A DNA stretch of 36,361 nt, from positions 1 to 36,361 of IMG/VR virus record IMGVR_UViG_3300042549_005708. One strand, written 5' to 3'. The notes below the pieces were generated by a model, which did not search any database, was not told the DNA's origin, and was given only the letters and a program-made list of their open reading frames with translations. A program made the position numbers and the translations under genes. Of this stretch, positions 6,870 to 15,506 are shown piece after piece (position 1 is the first letter of the stretch; the number at the start of each line of letters is the position of its first letter). This stretch comes from a virus.

Positions 6870-9800
6870 GCCATCGCTTTCTGGCGGCTAAAGCTGCCGC
6901 CGTTGGTGTAGGTTTCAAACTGCTGTGCCATCTGCGACATGCCCCGGGTGTTGCTGGCTGTGACGGCAGCTGCTGCTCGCACAGCGGCCATCTCGGCACG
7001 CAGGGCGGCAAGCTCTGCAGCCAGGTCGGCTTGGCCACCGCCCGCCAGGCCAGGGTTGGCCGCCGGGTTGTATGCCTTGGGCACGATCTTTTCGCCCTCG
7101 TGGATCAGTGCCAGCATGTCCTTGGGCACGTAGTCGGTGCCCACAGCAAATGCAGGCACCTTGCCCAGCAGCCCGCGGCGGTACAGGTCCAGCTCAGCCT
7201 CCGTCATCTGCGATGTGGAGCCATCTGCGTAGGTACGCAGCCCGGTGTTGCTGATCGTGGTTTTGCCCGGAGCCGCTGGCGCAATGCCGGTAGGGCCCCA
7301 CACAGCGCCCGAGCCACCTGCCCCGCTTGAACCAGGTGCCGGGCTGCCAGGCGTAATCCCGCGCCGATACAGGTCCAGCTCGCCCTCCGTCATCTGGTAG
7401 GTCGAACCGTCGGAGTAGGTGCGCAAACCTGTTGGGCTGACGCTAACGACCGTCGCCGCAGCCGCCCCGCCACGCGCCCCCCAGGAAGCGCCACTCGCAC
7501 CACCTGATCCACCGGACACCTTGTCTGGTGCCTTCAGGTTCGTGTCGGGGAACATCAAGCCCTTGAGGTCTTGAATGGCCTTTTCGACACTGACCGTGGC
7601 CTCATACGTGCCGTTCGCAATGTCGATCTGCTTGCGCCAATACTCCAGGTGCTCGTCCAGCACTTCGGTCTGGTCCTTGATCGCGCGAATCTGCCGCTCT
7701 GCCTCGCTGAGCTGCAGCTCACTGATGCTGCCCAACTCGTTGAGCTGACCGGCCAACACCAGCGCATCGCGGTCGCGCTGAAACTGGGTGGCATAGCTGC
7801 CGTTGTCGATGCCGTTGCGGGCAGCGTCAATGGCCTGGCTGATGGCATCTGCCTCAGGCAGGTAGCCCGTGGCCCGCGCCGTGGCCAGCGCCTGCATGAT
7901 GAAGTCGCGCCCCTGCGCGGCCTGCATGTCGCGGGTGCTTCCCACCTCGCTGTACAGGTCGCGCACGTTGTCGCGCAGCACATCAAACAGGCTGCTCAGG
8001 CTGCTCGACAGCTCTTCAGCCACCTGCAGCCGGGCGTCCAGCAGTTCGCGTTCGGCAGCCACGGCACGCTCCAGGCTGCGGAAAGCCTTGTCGCGTGCCT
8101 CGGCCTGTTCCCTTTGGATGCGGGCTTCGGCCTCTGCGGCGCTCTCGTTCAGCTCGGCAAAGGCGCCAGAAAGCTCGATCAGCGAAGCCGCTGTTTTGCC
8201 TGCATCCTTGCCTAGGCCCAGCACCTCCGAGTTGGCGTCAATCAGGCCCTGGATGCTCGCCTGCATGTCGGCCGGCTTCAGATCGCTGGCGGTCAGTGCC
8301 GTGACGCTCGCCAGGAAGTCGTTAAGCCGCGCCTGCTCTTTCGGGTCGGCGTTGGGCTTGTTGCCGATCAGAGCCGGGTCAATGCCATCAAGCAGGCCCA
8401 CCTTGCCCAGGTCGGCAATGGTGATGGGTTTCCCCCCAGAAGCGATGTCCGAGAGGCCCTTGCCTGCGGTGGCTACTAGGTTGTCACGGTTCTTGCGCTG
8501 CACTTCCACCTGGTTGAGCTGGTCGGTAACCAGCCTGCGGAACTCATCGCGCGACTGCGGCGTCTTGATGCCCAGGTCGGCGAAGCGCTTGTCCAGGTCT
8601 TCTTTCTTCTTTGCCCGGCGCTCTTCCTCGGTGTAGTAGTTCTGGTAGTAGTCGTTCGTTAGGGCCGCCATGCGCTCCAGCCCGCCAAACGCCTCCGCCA
8701 GTGCGCTCGCCGCATCAGCCCCTGACAAGCTCGCGTCGAGCAGCGTTACACCCAGGGTGTCAAACGCGTCATTCACGCTGGACAAGCTGGTGGCCAGGCG
8801 CGTCAGGGTGTCGATGGCCTTTTCGCCTTCCTTCGCGTACTCGCTGGCCACGTAGCGGGTGGTGGTGCTTACATCGTCCACCTCGCTATAGATCGTGGTG
8901 CGGTCTTCGCCCTCCGTGCCCACGTTCTCGGACACGATGCGGGTGCCCCGCGTGGTCGTGGTCTCGAATCGGCCGATAACCTGCTGGGCCAGCTCGTTGT
9001 TGGCAGTCGCCAGCGCTTCGGAGATCTTGGCGGCAACCTGCTCGCCGCTCAAACCCTCGAAGTTCAAGCCCTTGCCATCTGCACCGCCCAGCGTGGTGGT
9101 GAAGGCACGCACGGCCGCAGAGCCCAGGCCGAGCACGTCGGCCATGTCGCCCACGTTGGTGCGCAGGCCGTCGTATGCGCTCTGGATGGCCTTCGACTGC
9201 TTGGCCACCTGGTCGGCCAGGTCGCCGTATTCAGCCTCCAGCTTGTCCACGATCAGCTGCAGGGTAGACGCCTGCTGCGTGTTGCCCTGCCCCGAATCCT
9301 TGAGCGCCTGCAGCTGCTTGCGGCGGGCCTCAAGCTCAGCAACCGGGTTCATCGTGCTGTAGCTTGGCCCGTCAAAAAGGGTGCCGCCTTCGCGCCATTC
9401 CTCCCATGGGGTCAGGTCGCCCTTGCCCAGCGTACCTGCAATGCCGCTGCCAACGCGCCGCTCGGAGCGGAATGCGCCCACAGCGTTCAACACTGCAGCA
9501 ACCACCAGCGCGGCGACTGCGCCAGGCAGTGCAGCCGATGCCCAGGGGCTCGCTGCACCAGCGCCTGCCGTACCGTAAGCGCCATTCGTAGCCAGAAGAC
9601 CATCGAGCCCAAGGCCGGTGGCGTTGCCGTACACAGAGCCAAGCACGTTGGCGCCCGACATGGTGCCCGCGAAATACTGGCTGCCCAGCGTGTAGGCCTG
9701 CTTGCCCGCGCTAAAGATGCTGAAGGCGTTGCTTGCCGATCCCACGGCGGATGCACCAGCACCCACCGCACCCGCAGCACTGGCCGCACCGCCGCCGCCG

Positions 9801-11872
9801 AACACGCCCATAAGGTTGCCTACGATGTTCACCACGAACTTCTGGGCAAACATCTTGTAGATCTGGTCGGCCACCGCCGTTTTGAACGTGGTCACCAGCG
9901 AGCGCGTGAAGCTCTTCCAGCCCGCCTTGCCGTTGTTCAGCATGTCGGCAAAGCCCTTGCGGAAGATGTCTTCGTACTTTTCGACGGAGCTTTTCCAGTC
10001 CCTTTCAAACTCGCGCGCCGCTTGCGCCGCCTCTTCGCGGTTGCCCCGCGTGGCCATCAGCTCAACCAGTTCCTTACGCTTGGCAATCTCACGCTCGATT
10101 GCCTCGAAGCCCTCAGTGCCCGGCGCGAGGCGCGCCTGGTTCTCCTGCAGGCGCGCAAGTGCCACACGCTCGACAGCTTCCGCAAGCGTGATGTTGAGCG
10201 ATGATGCGAGCGCGATGGCCTGCTCTTCGGACTTCAGCGCGCTGATGCGGTCTTCCACCGTGGCCAACGACTGCGCAGTGGCCCGCTCTTGCGCTTCAAC
10301 AGCGGCGGCAATGGCGTTTGCCTCCCGGTTGCGCGCATCAGCGGCCGTCTGGGCAATTTCAGTGATCAGCTTCAGCGACTTCGCCTCGGCGTCGGCTGCC
10401 GACTTGATCGCGGGCTGCTTGGCAAGCAGATCGGCCTGGGCTTTTGTGTACTGCTCCAGCGTCAGCTGGCCCGCCTTGTACACCGCCGTGAGGCGCGCCC
10501 AGTCTTCCGAGAACGAGGCCGACAGGCCGCCCAGCTCGGCCATCAGCTTTGCCTGATCGCCCATTTCGCGGCGTGCGGCCTCGGCTGCCTTGCGGGCCTC
10601 TTCGGCCGCGCGCTTGCGATCTTCTTCTGCCGCCTTGGCTGCGGCGGGGTCAAACTCCAGAGAGCGCTTGGGGATCACTGGGCCGGCTGGAGCGGCAGGG
10701 ACGCCGCTGGCTGGCACGGGTGCTGCGGCCACAGGCGGCTGCATGCCGTAGACGGACCTGACGCGATCCCAGTAGCCCGAATAAACGGCGCTGACGTTGT
10801 CCTTGTAGTTTTGCGCGCCGATGGAGAGAAAGCTGTTGCCAGCCTCGCGGCCTTCCTTGAACTTCGCGATGACATCGTTCAGGGCCTTGACCATGGGGCC
10901 GCTCAGATCGCGGGCCAGGTCCAACGAGTTCTTGGAGATCTCTGCCAGCTGCTTGTTGAACTTTTCGGCCTCGGCCGCTTGTTCGCCAGTCAGCTTGCCC
11001 ACCAGCGCCGTCTTTTCGGCCAGGTCGTTCAGGAACGGGGCCACATCCTTGATGGACTTGCCGAACAATTCCTGCACCAGGCGGGCCTTGTTGCCATCGT
11101 CGGCAAAGTCAGACAGGGCCACCGCAGTGCGGCGCAATGCCTCTGCGGGGTCCAGGCGGCGCAGCTCTTCCGCGCTCAGGCCGATGGCCTTCAATGCCTC
11201 GGCCTGCGTGCTGCCTGGCTTGGCATCGGACAGCACGGAATTGAACTTGACCAAGGCGGTGCCCACGGTGTCCAGGCTGGTACCGGTGCGCAATGCCGCG
11301 TCTTCCAGCGCGCTCAGGTTTTCAATGCTGGCGCCGGTCGCATCCTTCAGGTCGTTGAGGCGGTCCACCCCATCGTTGATGCTCTTGACGAAGGCGAACA
11401 TGGAGCCCAGCGACAGCCCGGCCAGCATGCCGGAGATGGAAGCCTTGGCGATGTTCGCAACGGTGCTCAGGCCACCAATGGAAGTGCTCAGGCCCGATTG
11501 GGCTTTGGTAGCAGCTTCGGCCTTTGCCTTGGCGGCGTCGAGCTGGTCCAGGTACGGCTTGAGCGCGTTGGTGTCGAGCCCGCGCATGCGGGCCAGCTCT
11601 TCCTGGTAGCGCCGGGTGCTGGTGCCGCCAGCCTCGAATGCAGCAATCTGGCGCTGCAGACTGGCAATGGTGTTTTTGGTGGCCTTATCGACACTTCGGG
11701 CAGCGGCCTCGCCACCGGCGCCAATCTTTTGCAATCCATCGCCACCAGCTTTGCCTGCCTGCTCTGCAGCCTGGCCTAACGATGCCAGCGTACGCTTGGC
11801 GCGGCCTACGCCCACCTCTACGCCCGAGGCGTCCGCGCCGATCTTGATCTCTGTGCTCAGGTCTTCGGACAT
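6866..11872 (-). CDS. Tail tape measure protein
   Basis: This 1668-aa protein is by far the longest in the window and follows the tail chaperone pair, the standard siphovirus position. It is rich in Ala, Gln, Lys and Glu helices with coiled-coil character, and has hydrophobic stretches near residues 135-160, 640-700 and 765-790. Near the C-terminus, two copies of TGLRTYxDGSTxQMTExELDLYRRG are followed by FAVGTDYVPKDMLALIHEGE, the common tape measure ending. It sets tail length and is ejected with the DNA. I chose the ATG at 11872; a TTG start at 11884 would add four residues. A small hairpin (11923-11940) lies just upstream. Confidence 0.92.
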   Translation of the reverse strand: MSEDLSTEIKIGADASGVEVGVGRAKRTLASLGQAAEQAGKAGGDGLQKIGAGGEAAARSVDKATKNTIASLQRQIAAFEAGGTSTRRYQEELARMRGLDTNALKPYLDQLDAAKAKAEAATKAQSGLSTSIGGLSTVANIAKASISGMLAGLSLGSMFAFVKSINDGVDRLNDLKDATGASIENLSALEDAALRTGTSLDTVGTALVKFNSVLSDAKPGSTQAEALKAIGLSAEELRRLDPAEALRRTAVALSDFADDGNKARLVQELFGKSIKDVAPFLNDLAEKTALVGKLTGEQAAEAEKFNKQLAEISKNSLDLARDLSGPMVKALNDVIAKFKEGREAGNSFLSIGAQNYKDNVSAVYSGYWDRVRSVYGMQPPVAAAPVPASGVPAAPAGPVIPKRSLEFDPAAAKAAEEDRKRAAEEARKAAEAARREMGDQAKLMAELGGLSASFSEDWARLTAVYKAGQLTLEQYTKAQADLLAKQPAIKSAADAEAKSLKLITEIAQTAADARNREANAIAAAVEAQERATAQSLATVEDRISALKSEEQAIALASSLNITLAEAVERVALARLQENQARLAPGTEGFEAIEREIAKRKELVELMATRGNREEAAQAAREFERDWKSSVEKYEDIFRKGFADMLNNGKAGWKSFTRSLVTTFKTAVADQIYKMFAQKFVVNIVGNLMGVFGGGGAASAAGAVGAGASAVGSASNAFSIFSAGKQAYTLGSQYFAGTMSGANVLGSVYGNATGLGLDGLLATNGAYGTAGAGAASPWASAALPGAVAALVVAAVLNAVGAFRSERRVGSGIAGTLGKGDLTPWEEWREGGTLFDGPSYSTMNPVAELEARRKQLQALKDSGQGNTQQASTLQLIVDKLEAEYGDLADQVAKQSKAIQSAYDGLRTNVGDMADVLGLGSAAVRAFTTTLGGADGKGLNFEGLSGEQVAAKISEALATANNELAQQVIGRFETTTTRGTRIVSENVGTEGEDRTTIYSEVDDVSTTTRYVASEYAKEGEKAIDTLTRLATSLSSVNDAFDTLGVTLLDASLSGADAASALAEAFGGLERMAALTNDYYQNYYTEEERRAKKKEDLDKRFADLGIKTPQSRDEFRRLVTDQLNQVEVQRKNRDNLVATAGKGLSDIASGGKPITIADLGKVGLLDGIDPALIGNKPNADPKEQARLNDFLASVTALTASDLKPADMQASIQGLIDANSEVLGLGKDAGKTAASLIELSGAFAELNESAAEAEARIQREQAEARDKAFRSLERAVAAERELLDARLQVAEELSSSLSSLFDVLRDNVRDLYSEVGSTRDMQAAQGRDFIMQALATARATGYLPEADAISQAIDAARNGIDNGSYATQFQRDRDALVLAGQLNELGSISELQLSEAERQIRAIKDQTEVLDEHLEYWRKQIDIANGTYEATVSVEKAIQDLKGLMFPDTNLKAPDKVSGGSGGASGASWGARGGAAAATVVSVSPTGLRTYSDGSTYQMTEGELDLYRRGITPGSPAPGSSGAGGSGAVWGPTGIAPAAPGKTTISNTGLRTYADGSTSQMTEAELDLYRRGLLGKVPAFAVGTDYVPKDMLALIHEGEKIVPKAYNPAANPGLAGGGQADLAAELAALRAEMAAVRAAAAVTASNTRGMSQMAQQFETYTNGGSFSRQKAMA

Positions 11873-11922
11873 AGCGCCCCACAAATGCGAAGGGCCCGCC
11901 GTAGCGAGCCCAGAAATGGAAA

Positions 11923-11940
11923 AGCCACCCGAGGGTGGCT
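11923..11940 (-). terminator. Short hairpin with T-run between the chaperone and tape measure genes
   Basis: AGCCACC pairs with GGTGGCT around a short loop, and on the minus strand it is followed by CTTTTCC. The stop codon of the frameshifted chaperone lies at its edge. It may be a weak terminator or a messenger-processing or stability hairpin. Confidence 0.4.
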
Positions 11941-12744
11941 ACTTGTGTTTGCCTGCGGCTGCAGCGCGGATAACGGGCAGTGCGGCCTGCTCCATCACTT
12001 CGAGCGCGGCCAGCAGGTCGGCCCACTCATCGGGCGGCAGGTTGAGCCGGTCGATCAGGGGGTACACGGCCTCCCAGCGCACGCCGATGACTACGGCCCC
12101 CATCCCGCCCGAGGCATGCACCCAGCGGGTGCCGAGCCGGCAGAACATCTGCACTGCCTGCTCGTTCTCGGGCCAGATCTCCAGCTCTTCGCTGTCGTAG
12201 TCCTCAAGCTCGAAGCCCGCCTCGCGGGCCTCCGCCTGGGTGATGGGTGGCTCGTGCAGCGCCGCAGCGCAGGCCCTCAGTTTCCCAGCTGGCCCTGGTA
12301 GATGGCGCGGTCGTAGCGGGTGACGATCTCGCCCAGTGCGCCGCCGAAGCGGTCTTCCAGCTCTTCGAGCGCTTCGGCTGTGAATTCGTCGTCCACGTCC
12401 CAGCCTTTGGCGATCTGCAGCACCAGACGGGCGTCGTTCTCAATCGAGCGGCCCACGCGCGATTCCAGCGTGGCGGCTTCGTCCAGCTCGGCTGCGTCGG
12501 TGTCCTTGCCCTCTTCGGCCGCGGTGCGGGCGGCGGCATCGGCACGCAGGTCGGCGTAGAACTTGTCCTTGATGGCCGACCAGGCGCGCTTGCCGTGGGC
12601 CGTCATCGTGAGGGTCAGCTCCAACAGGCCGCCATCCAGGCGCTTGAGCTGCAGCGTGAGGGGGAAGGTAACGGCCTGGCCAGCGGCAAGGCTCTTGAGC
12701 TTGATGGGCTGAACGGTCTTGGGTGCTTTGGTGGTGTCGGTCAT
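11939..12744 (-). CDS. Tail assembly chaperone fusion (G-T type) made by -1 frameshifting
   Basis: If ribosomes slip back one base at GGGAAAC (12280-12286), translation passes the stop at 12277. It then continues through LRACAAALHEPPITQAEA to the TAG at 11939, giving a 268-aa product (155 + 113 residues). The downstream part (ELEIWPENEQAVQMF, then VRWEAVYPLIDRLNL and DEWADLLAALEVMEQAALP) resembles the small tail assembly proteins encoded by the T frame of lambda-like phages. It has no convincing independent start. The pair sits between tail tube and tape measure genes, exactly as lambda G and GT do. The products are expected to coat the tape measure during tail assembly. Confidence 0.85.
12277..12744 (-). 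CDS. Tail assembly chaperone, unshifted product (G-like)
   Basis: This 155-aa protein starts at the ATG giving MTDTTKAPKTVQPIKLKSL and ends YQGQLGN. It has a beta-rich N-terminal domain and an acidic C-terminal helix (DEFTAEALEELEDRFG). It fits phage tail assembly chaperone families by size, acidity and position. It is the major product of the gene, and most ribosomes should stop at the TGA right after the slippery AAC codon. It is separated from the upstream tail tube gene by 113 bases containing GC-rich hairpins. Confidence 0.85.
   Translation of the reverse strand: MTDTTKAPKTVQPIKLKSLAAGQAVTFPLTLQLKRLDGGLLELTLTMTAHGKRAWSAIKDKFYADLRADAAARTAAEEGKDTDAAELDEAATLESRVGRSIENDARLVLQIAKGWDVDDEFTAEALEELEDRFGGALGEIVTRYDRAIYQGQLGN
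12280..12286 (-). other. Programmed -1 ribosomal frameshift site GGGAAAC
   Basis: The heptamer is in the correct phase (G GGA AAC), and the zero-frame stop TGA follows immediately. A GC-rich stretch with a possible GCGC/GCGC hairpin begins a few bases downstream. Lambda uses the closely related GGGAAAG between G and T. Confidence 0.85.
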
Positions 12745-12857
12745 AGGTGTCAATCGCAGGGTGAATAAATGCCCGTACCCAGCCCTGCCGCCCCTGCGAA
12801 AGAGCGAACAGGGCCGGGCCGTTTGCGAGTTGTGGGGCCTATGGCCCCGGGGTTTGG

Positions 12858-13508
12858 TTAGGCTGCGTAGCGGGTGCTGCGGGCGTTGCCCGACACGGCC
12901 ACACGGCAAACCACGATCTGGCCGTCCTGCTCGACTTCTTCCTCGTTGAGGTTGATCGTGCAAGGCAGCAGGCTGGTGGCGCCGCTCTTGGCCACGCTGC
13001 GCATGATCGTGTCGGTCTGCACATCGGTCAGGGTGCGCAGCGCCAGGTAGCCGGGCGTGGTGATCGCGTCGGCGTCCATGTCGAACGTACGGTCCACAGC
13101 GCTGAAGCCGTCGTTGATGCTGAACTCAACATCCGACTCGCTGAACTTGTAGGTGACCTTTTTCGCTTCGCCACCGCTGGAGCTGTGGTTCATCGTGGTG
13201 GTCAGCTGTACCCAGGTGGACACCTTGCGCAGGGAGCCAGCACCCGAGCCCGTGGGGTACAGGTTGGTATTGGAGGTGTCTGCCTGCTCCAGCACGATGG
13301 TGTTGGCGTCGTTGACGGTCTTCACGCGGAAGGCGCGCTTTTGCAGCCGCGCCCAGCCCGACGTGATTTCGACAATGTCGCCCACCACCAGCGCGTGCGC
13401 CGTGCAGCTGACCACGGCTTCGGCCGCGTTGGTGATGGCAGAGATGGGGCGGACCGCGGCGAAGGCGGTTGCAACGGAACGAATTGTTCCTGACGGGGTG
13501 CGTGCCAT
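12858..13508 (-). CDS. Major tail tube protein
   Basis: This 216-aa protein begins MARTPSGTIRSVATAFAAV. The first part contains a beta-barrel-like segment with AHALVVGDIVEITSGW, and the C-terminal part is typical of tail tube proteins (TWVQLTTTMNHSS, EFSINDGFSAVDRTFDMDADAITTPGYLALR). It is followed by the tail chaperones and preceded by tail completion genes. The ATG at 13508 has an AAAGG seven bases upstream. A terminator and a second hairpin (13534-13550) lie between it and the neck genes, so it may be transcribed partly from its own promoter or by read-through. Confidence 0.8.
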   Translation of the reverse strand: MARTPSGTIRSVATAFAAVRPISAITNAAEAVVSCTAHALVVGDIVEITSGWARLQKRAFRVKTVNDANTIVLEQADTSNTNLYPTGSGAGSLRKVSTWVQLTTTMNHSSSGGEAKKVTYKFSESDVEFSINDGFSAVDRTFDMDADAITTPGYLALRTLTDVQTDTIMRSVAKSGATSLLPCTINLNEEEVEQDGQIVVCRVAVSGNARSTRYAA

Positions 13509-13570
13509 TTTGGGGCCTTTCAAAAGTGAAGAAGCCCACGCGAGGTGGGCAGTAGGTAGCCCTCGCGGGC

Positions 13571-13607
13571 AAGAAAAAAGCCCGCTGGTTTGAGGCCAGC
13601 GGGCTTT
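13571..13607 (-). terminator. Rho-independent terminator between neck and tail genes
   Basis: A perfect 12-bp stem AAAGCCCGCTGG/CCAGCGGGCTTT (13577-13588 with 13596-13607) has a 7-base loop. On the minus strand it runs into six consecutive T's followed by CTT. It lies after the tail completion gene at 13653 and before the tail tube gene. Confidence 0.8.
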
Positions 13608-13617
13608 GCGGGGTGGC

Positions 13618-13635
13618 TGTGCACGCGTATGCACA
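13618..13635. repeat. Dispersed palindrome, copy B (most extended inverted repeat)
   Basis: TGTGCACGCGTATGCACA lies inside longer inverted arms GGCTGTGCA and TGCACAGCC (13615-13638). It sits in the intergenic region between the tail completion gene and its terminator, so coding constraint cannot explain it. Confidence 0.6.
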
Positions 13636-13652
13636 GCCGGGGAGTGGCAGCG

Positions 13653-14009
13653 CTATCGAGGGCTGGTGATCGAAAAGTCTTGCTGCGCCGCGCGCAGGCC
13701 GGTGTCTTCCTCAAAGCGCGCGATGCGCTGGCCCAGCGGCTCCACGGTGGCGCCTGCAGCGGCCAGCAGGGCGTCTTCCACCTGCTTGGCAAGGGTGGTG
13801 GCTGCCTCGCGCGTGGCGGCCCAGCACACCAGCTGCATGCGGGCGTTTTCGCTGGTGGCCAGGTTGCCTTCGCTGTACTGCATGCTGCGCCCGCCTACCT
13901 GCTGGTACACGATGCGCGGAAGCGCAGTGTTGGCGGGAGCCACGTCGGGGTACACGCGGTCGGCCACCAGGGCGCGCAGGGCGGCAAAAACAATGTGCTC
14001 GGCACTCAT
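13653..14009 (-). CDS. Tail completion protein, DUF3168/gp17-like
   Basis: This 118-aa protein begins MSAEHIVFAALRALVADRVYP. It continues with TALPRIVYQQVGG and ARMQLVCWAATREAATTLAKQVEDAL, the signature layout of the DUF3168 tail completion family. That family caps or joins the tail at the neck. It overlaps the HK97 gp10-like gene by four bases. A terminator follows, so it ends the head-neck transcription block. Confidence 0.85.
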   Translation of the reverse strand: MSAEHIVFAALRALVADRVYPDVAPANTALPRIVYQQVGGRSMQYSEGNLATSENARMQLVCWAATREAATTLAKQVEDALLAAAGATVEPLGQRIARFEEDTGLRAAQQDFSITSPR

Positions 14010-14446
14010 GGGGGCAGTTCCTTTCGTACCTGCGCGGCCAGCACCTGCTGCGCCGTGCTCAGCGCCCGCTGGCGGGCTGCGTCATACCCGGGCCGCAGGA
14101 ACGGGCGGGCAGCCATGCGGCTGGTGCCGCGCTCCAGCAGGCCGCCATGCGGTGCCTTGCGCTTGTTCCAGCTCACGCGGTACACACTACGCGCGTCGCC
14201 CGATTCGTCGTCTGCATACGCCTGGTAGATCGCATCCCGCAGCGTGCCGGTCTGCACGAACGGGGCATTGCCCGGCGCGCTGTGCTTCTCGGCACTGCTG
14301 GCGGCGGTGGATGCCCGCTGGCGTACCTCTTCGTACAGCACCTGGGCGCCGGCCTGCGCTGCGGGCCGGGTGGCTGCAGCGGCTGCGGCTGTGATCTTGT
14401 CGAGCTTGGCGTTGATGGCCGTCAGGTCGATGCTGGCGGTGATCAT
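14006..14446 (-). CDS. HK97 gp10-like neck/tail component
   Basis: This 146-aa protein begins MITASIDLTAINAKLDKI. It is helical at the N-terminus and then carries APFVQTGTLRDAIYQ and ends in GTSRMAARPFLRPGYDAA. The G-T-S/R-M-x-x-R-P-F-L-R-P motif is characteristic of the HK97 gp10 family of head-tail components. It overlaps both neighbours by four bases (ATGA), including the homing endonuclease upstream, so the inserted endonuclease gene is translationally coupled to it. Confidence 0.88.
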   Translation of the reverse strand: MITASIDLTAINAKLDKITAAAAAATRPAAQAGAQVLYEEVRQRASTAASSAEKHSAPGNAPFVQTGTLRDAIYQAYADDESGDARSVYRVSWNKRKAPHGGLLERGTSRMAARPFLRPGYDAARQRALSTAQQVLAAQVRKELPP

Positions 14447-15138
14447 GTGACCACCTGCGTTTGCATCTTTTCGGCCTTTGTTTTTGCCCAGCGTGCAGCC
14501 TGCGCCGCCGCCATCCGCTGCTTAGTTTCAGGACTAGCCTTTTTGCCCAGCTTGCGACTTCGCATCTTTTCGATCGAAGCCTGCGTGTGCGGTCCGTGCG
14601 GTATGCCCTTTTTTGCAGCGCTGATCCTCGCTGCAGTTTCCGGGCTGACGTACTTGCCACGGTTAGCCTCGTTGGCTTTTTGGCGAGCCTCGGGGTTCAT
14701 AAGATGGACCTTGTTGCGCTCCACCTGCGCTGCTCGCCGCTCTGGAGTCATTTTCTTCCCGCGCCCTGCAGCGCTCATCCTGGCGCGAGCTTCTGCCGAA
14801 GCCATCCTCCCCAGCGATGCCTGACGCATTTTCTCGCGCGCCTCGGGTGAATGGGTCCGGCCGCTGGCGCCTTCGCCGCCCTCGGTGAAATTGGCCAGGG
14901 CGATGCCAGAAGCCTTGAAAGAGGCTATGAGCTGGCACTCATGAATGAAGGCAGCTCGCTCATCCTCAAAGCGCTCGATGATTTCGACAATGACGCCGTG
15001 TTTGCGTGCGATCCGTTGCCAGAGCTGGGTCCGAGGCTTGAACTTAAAGGCTCGCCGGCCTGAACCCTTGCCGACGTAGAAAACCTCTTTGGTATCGGCC
15101 CGCCGATGGAGGTATGTGTAGAAATTCGTACAGCTCAT
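14443..15138 (-). CDS. Free-standing GIY-YIG homing endonuclease with NUMOD3-like repeats
   Basis: In this 231-aa protein the GIY-YIG-type core appears as FYTYLH (6-11) followed by YVGKG (21-25), with Arg28 and a candidate metal-binding Glu67 in FIHECQL. From about residue 85, several repeats of the pattern SPEAREKMRQASLGR are DNA-binding NUMOD3-type modules, each with conserved Ser-Pro, basic and small residues. Such enzymes cut phage genes that lack the insertion and spread themselves. It breaks the usual order head closure then gp10-like, and its base composition looks less GC-rich than its neighbours. A 50-base gap upstream could carry its own promoter. The start used is MSCTNFYTYL. Confidence 0.88.
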   Translation of the reverse strand: MSCTNFYTYLHRRADTKEVFYVGKGSGRRAFKFKPRTQLWQRIARKHGVIVEIIERFEDERAAFIHECQLIASFKASGIALANFTEGGEGASGRTHSPEAREKMRQASLGRMASAEARARMSAAGRGKKMTPERRAAQVERNKVHLMNPEARQKANEANRGKYVSPETAARISAAKKGIPHGPHTQASIEKMRSRKLGKKASPETKQRMAAAQAARWAKTKAEKMQTQVVT

Positions 15139-15188
15139 TTTGAAATCACTTCGTGTACGGGGGCCGCATCCTAATAGTGCTTTCGATT

Positions 15189-15506
15189 TCACGCCAGCAC
15201 TTCGCAAACTAAATCCAGATACTCGCGCCCCGCAGCGTCGGGCAGCACGGCCAGGATGTTGTACGTGGTGCCGCCGCTGACAACGCGCTGCCCCGCGTTG
15301 ATGCCGGTGCGATATCGCCGCCGGATCGATGCCTGCACAGTGCTGGTGGTGGCCCCGGCCTTGATCGACTCCAGCCCGCCAGTGTGGCGAATGTCGGCCC
15401 AGAAGCCCTCCACATCCACCCAGGTGGCCAGCGGCTGGCCCATGCTGTCTTGCACGGTAGTGGCCTGCTGCAGCGTGCAGCTGTTGCGCAAGGTGCCCGC
15501 GCGCAT
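15189..15506 (-). CDS. Head closure (head-tail joining) protein
   Basis: This 105-aa protein begins MRAGTLRNSCTLQQ, the classic opening of the SPP1 gp16-like head closure family. It contains WADIRHTGGLES and ends with AGREYLDLVCEVLA. It closes the portal after packaging and connects it to the tail. I chose the ATG at 15506, which overlaps the upstream stop as TGATG. An in-frame ATG at 15518 would add four residues and start MGGV. Confidence 0.85.
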   Translation of the reverse strand: MRAGTLRNSCTLQQATTVQDSMGQPLATWVDVEGFWADIRHTGGLESIKAGATTSTVQASIRRRYRTGINAGQRVVSGGTTYNILAVLPDAAGREYLDLVCEVLA

